From the NCBI RefSeq assembly GCF_001895145.1, contig NZ_BDIR01000009.1:1-64000 (forward strand): a stretch of 64,000 bases of DNA. The letters are read 5' to 3'. Positions within the stretch are counted from its first letter, which is position 1; each line of letters begins with the position of its first letter. The position numbers were made by a program, and so were the translations under genes. This document shows, in pieces, positions 46,867 through 55,741 of this stretch. The DNA comes from Arcobacter sp. LA11. GTDB taxonomy: Bacteria; Campylobacterota; Campylobacteria; Campylobacterales; Arcobacteraceae. Below the pieces are notes generated by a model. That model was not told the DNA's origin, made no database searches, and was given only the letters and a program-made list of their open reading frames with translations.

Positions 46867-48081
46867 ATGAAAACTATCATACAAAATATAGTCATAGCAT
46901 TTATTGTTATATCTATTTTATTATCACTTCCATATATTTTAAAAGAGAGAGACTTTAAAACATATGGCGATGAACAAATAAGAAAAACGGCAATATCAAA
47001 GGGATTAAAACCAATTCCAAATACCTATGAAGATATGATAAAAGTTATGGATAAAAAAGAAAATCCAATAACAAGAGAAAAAATAGCTCTAGGGAAAGAG
47101 CTATTTTTTGATACAAAACTCTCTAAAAATAGTGATATTAGCTGTGCAACATGTCATTTGATTAGCAAAAATCAAGAAGAAAAAAAGATTATCTTAAACT
47201 CTATAACACAAAAGAAAAAACCAAATGATATGAAAAATGCAAATAATTGTGTTGTTTGTCATTTAGGTGATGAAAGTGGAACAGATAGACTATCAACTTC
47301 TATAGGTGATGGTGGAAAAGAAAACCCTCATCATCTAAATACAATGACTATATTAAATTCATCTTTAGCAAAATTCTTTACTTGGGGAGGAGAGATAAAA
47401 AATATAGAAGGTCAAATTGCTGAATCTATACAAGCCCCTACTCAAATGAATATGAAAAAAGAAGAACTAGTAAAACGATTATCAGAAGACAACTCTTATA
47501 AAGAACTTTTTAATATTGCTTTTAAAGACCCAGATTCAATAACATTTGAGAATATTAATAAATCAATTGCTACATATGTTAGAACACTACTTACAAGAAG
47601 TAGCTTTGATAAGTTTTTAGAAGGTGATAATAATGCAATAAATCCACAAGCAAAACAAGGGTTAATAAACTTTATGAACTTTGGATGTAGTGGATGTCAC
47701 ACAGGTATGAGTGTAGGAGGACAAAGTGTACAAAGGTTTCCATTAAGACATTTTGCTGCAATTCATGATTTAAGACCAAACTTAGGGCCTGCACCTGATT
47801 TTGAAATTATTGATAACAGTTTTCCTTTTAATAATATTGGAAACTATAAAGGTAGAGCAAATACTCATTTCTTTAGAGTTCCTATTTTAAGAAATATTAC
47901 AAAAACCTCTCCATATTTTCATAATGGCTCAGTTGATAAAATTAAAAAAGCAGTAGAGATTATGGGAAGACATCAATTAGGATTGAATCTTACAAATAAA
48001 CAAATAGATGAGATAGTTGCATTTTTAAAAACACTAGAAGGGAATATTGTTGATTATTCTTCTGAAGGGAGTTCAAAATGA
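46867..48081 (+). CDS. cytochrome c peroxidase/MauG-like protein with three CXXCH motifs
   Basis: A 404-residue periplasmic, probably membrane-anchored protein (hydrophobic residues 8-25). CXXCH motifs are CATCH (93-97), CVVCH (128-132) and CSGCH (274-278). The first and third correspond to the two haems of bacterial di-haem peroxidases, together with GTDRLSTSIGDGG (139-150) and RVPILRNITKTSPYFHNGS near 337-355. The second motif lies in an insertion between CATCH and the GTDRLSTS block. This family reduces hydrogen peroxide or oxidises a partner protein; the substrate here is unknown. It overlaps the next gene by four bases. Confidence 0.85.
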   Translation: MKTIIQNIVIAFIVISILLSLPYILKERDFKTYGDEQIRKTAISKGLKPIPNTYEDMIKVMDKKENPITREKIALGKELFFDTKLSKNSDISCATCHLISKNQEEKKIILNSITQKKKPNDMKNANNCVVCHLGDESGTDRLSTSIGDGGKENPHHLNTMTILNSSLAKFFTWGGEIKNIEGQIAESIQAPTQMNMKKEELVKRLSEDNSYKELFNIAFKDPDSITFENINKSIATYVRTLLTRSSFDKFLEGDNNAINPQAKQGLINFMNFGCSGCHTGMSVGGQSVQRFPLRHFAAIHDLRPNLGPAPDFEIIDNSFPFNNIGNYKGRANTHFFRVPILRNITKTSPYFHNGSVDKIKKAVEIMGRHQLGLNLTNKQIDEIVAFLKTLEGNIVDYSSEGSSK

Positions 48082-49889
48082 GACTTTTTAACGTAAAAAC
48101 TTTAATACTTATAATATTTATCACAGGAATACTTCAAATGGATATTTTTAATATACAATGGAAATACTTAACAACAATTTCAATAATTCATGCACTTGTA
48201 TCAGTAGTATTCTCTGTTTTTTATATTATTCCTTTTGTTAATAAACATGCTTATAAATATATAGTTATAAGAAGAGTAAATAGCCTAATTGGTTGGATTC
48301 TTGGATTTATACTATTAATAGTAATATTGAGTGGATTTTATTTATTCTTAGTAGGAAATAGAGGTGGAGATATGATTGGTATAGTATCATTTAATATTCA
48401 TTTATATGGTTCTTTTGTTTTAATAGCTTTTTTACTTTATCATACAAAAAACAAAATACCTACAGCAACTGCCTCTTTAGTATTTGTAATGACTTTAATT
48501 AATCCTACTTCATCATATAGTTTTAATAAAGACTTTGTTTCAATGAAACTTGAGAATGATAAAACTATGTATCATAATGAAGATTGGACAAATTCAACTA
48601 AATGTAAATCATGTCATAGTGAAATATTCAATCAATGGGCAGATTCAAATCATAAAAACTTAGTAGAGTCAAATCCATACTATATGGTTTTAGAAGGAAT
48701 TGCAGCTGAAGTTGAAGGTGAAGAGTTCAGACAATGGTGTATGGGATGTCATAATCCAAGTGGACTCACAACAGGACTTACAAAAACTTCACATAATATG
48801 ACAGGAAATACACTTACAAGTACACTTTTTGAAAAAAAAGGAAAAACTTTAGTAGAAAACTTTAAAGAACATGGTAACTCAAGACTTGAAGAAGGAGTAT
48901 CTTGCCTTACATGTCACAGAATAATGGATGCTAAAAGTGATGGTAACTCATCATATACTCTAGATTTAACAAATAGAAAGAAATATCCTTTTGAAGATGA
49001 AGAATCTAGTATGGGCTCTTGGTTAGGACATAAATTTATAAATGCAAAACCTCAAGAACATAAAGATAGTTATATGAAGCCTCTATATAAAGAAGCAAAA
49101 TATTGTGCATCTTGTCATGACGAAACTTCTCCTATAACAGGAAAACAAATAGTATCGACTTTTAAACAGTGGGAAAAATCTGAATACAATAATCCTAAAG
49201 ATAAAACAAAACATAAGTCATGTATTGATTGTCATATGACTTATTTAAAAGATGATAAATTTTCACCTTTAAGAGGAACTTCAACTGATGGTGGAGTAAT
49301 AAAAGATGATGTGAAAGTTCACTACTTTTCTGGTTCAAACCATTTCTTATCAGGACTTAAAAATAAAGAGCATGAAGACCAAACACTTCAACTACTTAGA
49401 ACTTCTGCCGAACTTGATGTAAATATTAAAGATGGACAGATTCATGTTGGAGTTAAAAATGTTGGGGCAGGACATCATCTACCAACAGGAGTTGCTGACT
49501 TTAGAGAGTTATGGCTTGATACTACAATAAAAGATGCAAATAATAAAATAGTCTTTTCAAGTGGTAAACTAAAAGAAGATGGTAATTTAGGAGATGATGC
49601 AAGACCATTCATGAAAGTATTTGGTGATGAAAATGGAGAGCCTGTGGGCTTACTATTTTGGAAATATAAAACTCTTTTAAAAGATACTAGAATTCCAGCA
49701 AAAGAAAGAAGGGTTGAAGTTTATGATTTACCAAAAGAACTAAATTATCCTTTAAATGTAGATGTTAAACTTAATTTTAGAATATATCCTCAATGGGTTA
49801 CAAATATTGTAAGAAATGTGTTTCCAGAACTTCCTAATCCTCCAGTAGTAAAATTGGAGAATATTGTCAAAAAGTTCAATAAAAAGTAA
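48078..49889 (+). CDS. membrane-anchored five-haem cytochrome c, c554-like
   Basis: A 603-residue protein. The first 145 residues contain four or five hydrophobic helices with His38, His57, His108 and His122 in or next to them, which might bind b haem. The periplasmic part has five CXXCH motifs: CKSCH (176), CMGCH (221), CLTCH (276), CASCH (343) and CIDCH (382). The pattern resembles the cytochrome c554/c-prime group. The last 170 residues are a beta-rich domain (VGVKNVGAGHHLPTGVADFRE). It may pass electrons from the quinone pool to the upstream peroxidase. A terminator overlaps its stop codon. Confidence 0.82.
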   Translation: MRLFNVKTLILIIFITGILQMDIFNIQWKYLTTISIIHALVSVVFSVFYIIPFVNKHAYKYIVIRRVNSLIGWILGFILLIVILSGFYLFLVGNRGGDMIGIVSFNIHLYGSFVLIAFLLYHTKNKIPTATASLVFVMTLINPTSSYSFNKDFVSMKLENDKTMYHNEDWTNSTKCKSCHSEIFNQWADSNHKNLVESNPYYMVLEGIAAEVEGEEFRQWCMGCHNPSGLTTGLTKTSHNMTGNTLTSTLFEKKGKTLVENFKEHGNSRLEEGVSCLTCHRIMDAKSDGNSSYTLDLTNRKKYPFEDEESSMGSWLGHKFINAKPQEHKDSYMKPLYKEAKYCASCHDETSPITGKQIVSTFKQWEKSEYNNPKDKTKHKSCIDCHMTYLKDDKFSPLRGTSTDGGVIKDDVKVHYFSGSNHFLSGLKNKEHEDQTLQLLRTSAELDVNIKDGQIHVGVKNVGAGHHLPTGVADFRELWLDTTIKDANNKIVFSSGKLKEDGNLGDDARPFMKVFGDENGEPVGLLFWKYKTLLKDTRIPAKERRVEVYDLPKELNYPLNVDVKLNFRIYPQWVTNIVRNVFPELPNPPVVKLENIVKKFNKK

Positions 49890-49909
49890 ACGAAAACCGT
49901 TTACTTTTT
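49881..49909. terminator. bidirectional rho-independent terminator
   Basis: 12-base perfect stem (49881-49892 with 49898-49909) with a 5-base loop and T-rich ends. It ends the cytochrome gene and the convergent small gene. Confidence 0.85.
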
Positions 49910-50090
49910 ATGCAATTAAATCTTTCTTTATAAAAATGTAAAATAGTGAAAAAACCGGCATTATTACAACACCAATAAGCCAAAACTTTTTTTCCTCTTC
50001 ATTTTTAAATCTATTAGAAATTATTGAATAAATTGAGTAGAACCAAATTGCTATTACAATAGCAATTACTACGATTGCATATGTTGCCAT
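49908..50090 (-). CDS. small membrane protein, PLDc_N-like
   Basis: A 60-residue protein with two hydrophobic segments: VVIAIVIAIWFYSIYSII and FWLIGVVIMPVFSLFYIFI. The second, ending in a Pro-containing run and a short basic tail, resembles the small PLDc_N membrane domain. The AAAGGAG site seven bases before ATG 50090 shows that it is translated. No function is known for the stand-alone form. Confidence 0.65.
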   Translation of the reverse strand: MATYAIVVIAIVIAIWFYSIYSIISNRFKNEEEKKFWLIGVVIMPVFSLFYIFIKKDLIA

Positions 50091-50244
50091 AATGACTCCT
50101 TTTTCTTTATATTATATTCCTAGATTTATTAAAAGAATAAAAAGAATAAAAATTAATTTAAAACTATATTTTTCAATTAACTTTAGAGCTAAACTAATTA
50201 TAAAAATAAAACTATATAATGCATCAAAAATTTGAAGGAATCAG

Positions 50245-50550
50245 ATGCTTAACTCTGCATTAAAACGTTTTAGAAGTATTTCAGCGATCGAAGGTTTATC
50301 TTATTTAATTTTAGTATTTATTGCTATGCCAATAAAATATTTAGGAAATGATCCATATTATGTAAAAGTTTTTGGTATGGCTCATGGAGTTTTATTTATA
50401 TTATTTATGATTTCATTATTTGAAGCTAAAATAAAAGAGTCTTGGGATACAGGTTTTATGTTCCAACTTTTTGTACTATCTTTAATACCTTTTGGAGCTT
50501 TTATAATTGAAAACAGAGTAAAACCTAAAGAAGCAAAACAGAACGCTTAG
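50245..50550 (+). CDS. DUF3817 family membrane protein
   Basis: A 101-residue protein with three hydrophobic helices. The blocks RFRSISAIEGLSYLILVFIA, MPIKYLGNDPYYVKVFGMAHG and IPFGAFIIENRVK match DUF3817. The function is unknown. Its start has GAAGGAATC, with TATAAT about 27 bases upstream. A terminator follows. Confidence 0.8.
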   Translation: MLNSALKRFRSISAIEGLSYLILVFIAMPIKYLGNDPYYVKVFGMAHGVLFILFMISLFEAKIKESWDTGFMFQLFVLSLIPFGAFIIENRVKPKEAKQNA

Positions 50551-50557
50551 CAAAATT

Positions 50558-50594
50558 AGATTATATAAAGTTCTAAATTAACTTTATATAATCT
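50558..50594. terminator. bidirectional terminator between DUF3817 gene and chemoreceptor gene
   Basis: 15-base perfect stem (50558-50572 with 50580-50594), 7-base loop, and a T run after the right arm. Confidence 0.8.
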
Positions 50595-50602
50595 TTTTAT
50601 CT

Positions 50603-52813
50603 TTATTTTATACTATCTATATCTTTTGCTCTTACTTCATCTTTTCCATTAAATTCTTTTTCATCTGCTTTTGCAACAATTGTTTCTGAAATATAAGTTG
50701 TTAAATCTGCAATTTCTTTTGTTCTTGTTGCTACGTTAGCATTTTGTTGTGTTTGAGAGTCAAGTTTTGTAATAGCATCATTAATTTGTAAAATACCTGT
50801 TTGTTGTTCTTGCGATGCTCTATCTACATCTTTAATAATCTGTGTTGTTTTATCAATATTTTCTGATAATTCATTAAAGCCTTCAATCATATTTGAAGTA
50901 ATAGATTTACCTTCATTTGCTTTATTTGTAGCATTTTCAACTAAATCTTTTATCTCTTTTGCTGCCTCTGCACTTCTTGAAGCTAAATTTCTTACTTCTT
51001 GAGCAACTACTGCAAAACCTTTTCCTGCTTCACCTGCAGTTGCTGCTTCAACTGCTGCATTTAGAGAAAGAATATTTGTTTGGAATGCAATTTGATCAAT
51101 AATTGTTATTGCTTCATTGATTGTTAATACTTGAGTATTAATACTATCCATAGCTTCCATAGTTTGATTAGCTAATTCATATCCAGTATTTGCAGAATTT
51201 GTAAGACTAGTTGCATAAGAGTTCATTTTTGATACATTTTCTGTATTTGCAGTAATTGTACTTGTAACTTCTTCAAGTGCAGCTGCTGTCTCTTCTAATG
51301 AAGCTGCAGCATGATTTGAAGAGACATTTAAAGTATCAACATTTTCCATTAGAACAGATGAACTCTCTTGTAATGTTAAACCATTAGATTTATTTTCAAT
51401 TAGCATATCTGTAATTGCATCTCTTAATTTATTTATGTCATTAATTAAAAGTTCAAATACTCCGCCTTTTTCTACGTTATCCATGATTAATTCATTTTTA
51501 TAATTATATTTTGCATACTCTTCTAAAATATAATTTACTTTATTAAAATTACTTTTAGTATCTGTAATCATACTATTTATATTTTCTTTTAAAAGCTCTA
51601 AACTATTATTATCAGAACTTTTAGTGATATGTTCACTATACCAACCATGACTAACTCGTTTCATAACGCCTTCTGCTTGCACAATTAAATCTTTTTCTTT
51701 TAAAAGACCATCTTCGATAGTTTGTAAATAATCATTAAACTTCATGGCAACTTTTCCCACTTCATCTTCAGAAGAAATATCTACTCTAGAACTAGAATCA
51801 TTTGAAGCAATTAGATTTGTTATTGCATTATTTAGATTGTCTAAAGGTGCAGCAACTATTTTTTTCATTGAAAATAGAATCACAATAATTAATACAAATA
51901 TTAAACAAATAATCATAATTATTGCCATATTGATAATATTACTTGAAACATCAATTGCCAGATTTACTTTTTCAATAGGTTCAGCAACTAAAGAAATACC
52001 AAGTTTCTTATTATTGAAATCTTTTACATCTACATATGTATATAAAAACTTATCAGTAATAATAAACTTTTCTTTTAAAAGTTTTTTAAAATCAATTTTT
52101 TTAGCATCTGCTAAAAAATCTTTATTAATAAATTTTTGTGAAATTATATAATTATTTAATTTTTGTGAAGCATTAAATTGTTTTACTTTTGATGCAGATA
52201 AATCCATTAAAAGTACATAACCCTCTTTTTGTTTATCAAAAGATTTTGCTACTGAATTCAAACCTTGCATAAACTCTAAAGAACCTAAATGTGTTCCATC
52301 ATCATCAATTACAGGAACTACTGCACGTAAAGACAGACCAGCTTTTCCCATCTCAAAAGTATTTACTACAGTTTGAGTACTATTTACTTTTACAACACTA
52401 TGTCTAAAAGAACTTAAATCATCACCAAATTTATTTAACTTCCAAGCACGAACGAAAGAGTGATTGTCTTTAGTATGTACATGTACTTTTATATTTTTAA
52501 AAGGTGTACTTTTTTTCATTTTTTCACTAATAAATTTTAGTGTTAAAATGGCTTCATCTCTATCTTTATTTCTCAATGCACTTTTTATACGTCCATCATT
52601 TGCAATACTTACTGCATTTGAAATACCAACATCTTTTTTACTATTAATCTTTTGATTTACTTTTACTTGTAAATCATTTACTACTTGAGAGTAAACATCT
52701 TCTATAGCTTTATTCTTATAAAATTGAAGTATTGAATAACTTACAACTAAAGAAAGTAAAGAAATAATCACTACAACTAAGGTGATTTTTAGACCTATGG
52801 ATTTGATTTTCAT
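50603..52813 (-). CDS. methyl-accepting chemotaxis protein with periplasmic Cache-type sensor
   Basis: A 736-residue chemoreceptor. Helix one is at about 10-28. A periplasmic domain of about 260 residues ([24 protein letters not shown], quoted in part; [21 protein letters not shown]) looks like a dCache_3 type. Helix two is at about 290-312, then a HAMP domain. The cytoplasmic signalling tip is [20 protein letters not shown]...[18 protein letters not shown]. The ligand is unknown. Ribosome site GGAGACAAA precedes the ATG. No C-terminal CheR-binding pentapeptide is evident. Confidence 0.92.
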   Translation of the reverse strand: MKIKSIGLKITLVVVIISLLSLVVSYSILQFYKNKAIEDVYSQVVNDLQVKVNQKINSKKDVGISNAVSIANDGRIKSALRNKDRDEAILTLKFISEKMKKSTPFKNIKVHVHTKDNHSFVRAWKLNKFGDDLSSFRHSVVKVNSTQTVVNTFEMGKAGLSLRAVVPVIDDDGTHLGSLEFMQGLNSVAKSFDKQKEGYVLLMDLSASKVKQFNASQKLNNYIISQKFINKDFLADAKKIDFKKLLKEKFIITDKFLYTYVDVKDFNNKKLGISLVAEPIEKVNLAIDVSSNIINMAIIMIICLIFVLIIVILFSMKKIVAAPLDNLNNAITNLIASNDSSSRVDISSEDEVGKVAMKFNDYLQTIEDGLLKEKDLIVQAEGVMKRVSHGWYSEHITKSSDNNSLELLKENINSMITDTKSNFNKVNYILEEYAKYNYKNELIMDNVEKGGVFELLINDINKLRDAITDMLIENKSNGLTLQESSSVLMENVDTLNVSSNHAAASLEETAAALEEVTSTITANTENVSKMNSYATSLTNSANTGYELANQTMEAMDSINTQVLTINEAITIIDQIAFQTNILSLNAAVEAATAGEAGKGFAVVAQEVRNLASRSAEAAKEIKDLVENATNKANEGKSITSNMIEGFNELSENIDKTTQIIKDVDRASQEQQTGILQINDAITKLDSQTQQNANVATRTKEIADLTTYISETIVAKADEKEFNGKDEVRAKDIDSIK

Positions 52814-53018
52814 TTTGTCTCCAAATATAATTATTATTCAAAATTATATTATATTTAGAATTAATTATAACTATATATTATAAATATAATCATTATTATT
52901 ATAACTTATATAAAATAAATTTTGAAAAATATTTAAAATTAAATATAAATATTTGACATTTTTAAATATAAAAGATAAAATACAAACTAATATCTATTTT
53001 TAAATACAAAGGTTTAAT

Positions 53019-54119
53019 ATGAAAACTCCATTTCCTTTTGAATATATTGCACAAAGTACAAACTTTTATGGAAGAAATGAAGAAGTAAAAAATATCGTTT
53101 CACACATTGAAGCATCAACAAATATACTTCTATTTTCAAAAAGAAGGATGGGGAAAAGTACTCTTATAAAAAATACTTTCTCAAAAATAGAAAAAAAATA
53201 TACAGTAATTTATATAGATATTTTTAATATAATTACGGCCCAAGATTTTGCAAGACTTCTTCTAAAAGGTATAACTGACGCACAAAAAGGAGATGTAGCA
53301 AAATCGATTAAATGGTTATCCTCTCTTTTTAAAAGAGCAAGAGTAGAACCAACATTTGATCCTAATACTGGAAAAATGGGGATTAAACCAGTTATTTCAG
53401 ACCTATCATTTGAAGAGCTAATTGAAGATGCATTTAATGCATTATTTGAAATGTCAAAGAAAAAAAATGTTGCGATTGCAATAGATGAATTTCAACAAAT
53501 ATCTACAATAAAAGATAAAAAAATAGCTGCATTAATTAGAAAATATATGCAAGAAGATCACAATATTTCATATATCTTTTTAGGTTCTAAAAGAAATATC
53601 TTAAATACCTTATTTGCATATAAAGCTCCTTTATTTGAAATGGCAACTCCAATGTCACTTAAAAGTATATCTGTAGATAATATATTTTCATATGCAAAAA
53701 AACATCTTAAAATATCAAAAGAACTAATAGAAGAGATTTATTTAATAGCAGATGGAGAAACAAAACTAATACAAATGATTTTACATAAGGCATATTTAGA
53801 AAATACGAATACAAAAAAAATAGATAAAGAGATGATTGATAGGTATATTGAAGAGATATTAGTATCAAAAAACGATCACTATAAAAGTCTATTCGAACTT
53901 TTTAGTACAAACCAAAAAAAGGCTTTTAAACTTCTATCAAAATATAAAAAAGAGATGTTTTCAAATCATATATTAAACAAAGAGAATATTTCTAGAGCTT
54001 CTATGCAGTCTTCACTTAAACAACTTTATGACAAAGAGTTTATAGATAAAGAAGAAGATATTTGGTTTATTCCTGATAGAACATTTGAACTTTGGGGAGA
54101 AAGGGTTTTAAATAATTAA
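53019..54119 (+). CDS. AAA-type ATPase, archaeal ATPase-like
   Basis: A 366-residue P-loop protein. Walker A SKRRMGKST is at residues 40-48 and Walker B is NVAIAIDEFQQI near 150. YGRNEEVKNIVSHIEAS at the N-terminus and the C-terminal winged-helix text (ISRASMQSSLKQLYDKEFID) match the archaeal-type ATPase family (related to STAND ATPases). Its substrate is unknown. It is a single gene, with AAAGG before the ATG and a terminator at its end. It is convergent with the lipoprotein gene. Confidence 0.8.
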   Translation: MKTPFPFEYIAQSTNFYGRNEEVKNIVSHIEASTNILLFSKRRMGKSTLIKNTFSKIEKKYTVIYIDIFNIITAQDFARLLLKGITDAQKGDVAKSIKWLSSLFKRARVEPTFDPNTGKMGIKPVISDLSFEELIEDAFNALFEMSKKKNVAIAIDEFQQISTIKDKKIAALIRKYMQEDHNISYIFLGSKRNILNTLFAYKAPLFEMATPMSLKSISVDNIFSYAKKHLKISKELIEEIYLIADGETKLIQMILHKAYLENTNTKKIDKEMIDRYIEEILVSKNDHYKSLFELFSTNQKKAFKLLSKYKKEMFSNHILNKENISRASMQSSLKQLYDKEFIDKEEDIWFIPDRTFELWGERVLNN

Positions 54120-54127
54120 AACCCTTT
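54100..54127. terminator. bidirectional terminator between ATPase and lipoprotein genes
   Basis: 12-base stem (54100-54111 with 54116-54127), short loop and T run. It overlaps the last codons of the ATPase gene. Confidence 0.8.
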
Positions 54128-54133
54128 TTATAT

Positions 54134-55630
54134 TTATTTATACATATCTGCTAATTCTGTAGCTTCAGTTATTACTGAAAAAATTGTAGTTTGATTTGGT
54201 TTATGTGTATTTTCTGTATTACTGTTCATTACAGAGATATCATTATTAATAAGATTTACACTTTCTATTCTACTTATTGGTTTTACGGTACCTCCCGCAG
54301 CTAAAATTACTCCCTCTGCCAACTGAGCATCATATTGACTTGTTGTTTTATATTTATATAACGAAGTTCCTCTTATTTTTTCATGATATGGCTTTGAAAA
54401 ATTTGAGAAGGTAGCTACATCTGAAACACTTAATAAAGATATTCCCAGTTCAACATTTGTAATATTTTTTATATCACTAGAAAAATGTTGTACATCTTTT
54501 AAAGAAGCTAACAATTTAAACATAGTTTCTTTTTTTTGAGAGACAAAAGATACTAAATTTTTCACTTTTAAAGTGTAAGTGACCATTCCTAAATGACCTC
54601 TGAAATATGCTCCTAAATTTGATATATTTGCTTTTGATTCAAGGTAATCTATGAACCTTCTATTAGGAACTAATTTTTCAACTACAACACCTGAAGCAAT
54701 TAAATAACCTGTTTTATCTATTTTACTTTTTGAATCTATTGTTAGATAATCTGTGGCATTAATATTTGCATTATTATCATTTTTTAAATTCCATCTAAAT
54801 ACAAAGATGTTCTTTTTACTAGTGATTTCTAAATATTTATCATATAACAAATCATATTGTAACTCATAAGCTATAACCCCATAAGTTTTTACAAGATTAT
54901 GTGTCTTATAATTAAGTGTAATAAGCTCTTTTTCTTTTTCTTCTTTTTCTTTTTCAAATTTAGACTTATCTTCAGTTGAAAGATTTTCATCTTTAAGTTT
55001 TTCTTCTATTTCTTTTATTTTTAATAGAATTGCTAATTCACTATCTAATAATATTTTTAATTCCTTTTTTATCTTTTCAACATCTAAATTAGAACTACTA
55101 TCTTGATTATTATTTAATTCTTTAAACAATTCTTCTTTTTGAGTAACTAAGCTCTGAGCTTTGTCTGTAGAAACTTTTACAATCTCTTTATTTACAGAAT
55201 CAATTTTTCTTTTAATCTCAGTATTTTTTGCTTCTATTTTCAAACTCTTTATTTTTTCATCTAATATCTTAGTAGATAATCTTTCAAGTTTATTTATAAG
55301 ATTTTTTATTTCAAAAAGTGTTTCTTCCTTGACATCTGATTTGTATGTTGTTCTTTGTATATAAAAGTCAGAAGGACTACTTACAAAATCACTTCCATTT
55401 AGCATAATTGCACTTTGTAAGCCATTTGATGGTTTTATATAATAAAATTCTCCAACATTACTTATGGGAGAAAGTCCATTTACAGACATCTGTTTTAATT
55501 GATTTGGTGAACCTGTAAGTCCCCATTTAACTTCAAACTCATTATTTAAATCAACTGTTGATTGAATGACAGAGTTACTGCAGCCAGAGAACAATAATAC
55601 TATTGCTAATATACTTACTTTAAAATACAT
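54134..55630 (-). CDS. hypothetical lipoprotein with central coiled coil
   Basis: A 498-residue protein with a lipobox ending in LFSGC (Cys17). Residues of about 90-230 form a long charged coiled coil with many Lys, Glu and Ile. The flanks are globular. I do not recognise the family. The ATG at 55630 follows GAGGAGTTGATT; an in-frame TTG six bases upstream is inside that leader. It could be an outer-membrane tethered scaffold. Confidence 0.65.
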   Translation of the reverse strand: MYFKVSILAIVLLFSGCSNSVIQSTVDLNNEFEVKWGLTGSPNQLKQMSVNGLSPISNVGEFYYIKPSNGLQSAIMLNGSDFVSSPSDFYIQRTTYKSDVKEETLFEIKNLINKLERLSTKILDEKIKSLKIEAKNTEIKRKIDSVNKEIVKVSTDKAQSLVTQKEELFKELNNNQDSSSNLDVEKIKKELKILLDSELAILLKIKEIEEKLKDENLSTEDKSKFEKEKEEKEKELITLNYKTHNLVKTYGVIAYELQYDLLYDKYLEITSKKNIFVFRWNLKNDNNANINATDYLTIDSKSKIDKTGYLIASGVVVEKLVPNRRFIDYLESKANISNLGAYFRGHLGMVTYTLKVKNLVSFVSQKKETMFKLLASLKDVQHFSSDIKNITNVELGISLLSVSDVATFSNFSKPYHEKIRGTSLYKYKTTSQYDAQLAEGVILAAGGTVKPISRIESVNLINNDISVMNSNTENTHKPNQTTIFSVITEATELADMYK

Positions 55631-55741
55631 AATCAACTCCTCAAAGTAACATAATAGTAATTATAATATATAGTATTATATGATATTTTAAAATATTAAA
55701 TTTAATTATTTCAAAAAGTTAAAAAAAAGAAAGTTTTAAAT

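Noticed and set aside
54134-55630. Anti-phage pair with the adjacent AAA ATPase
   Set aside because: The genes are convergent, separated by a bidirectional terminator, and the lipoprotein shows no effector domain.
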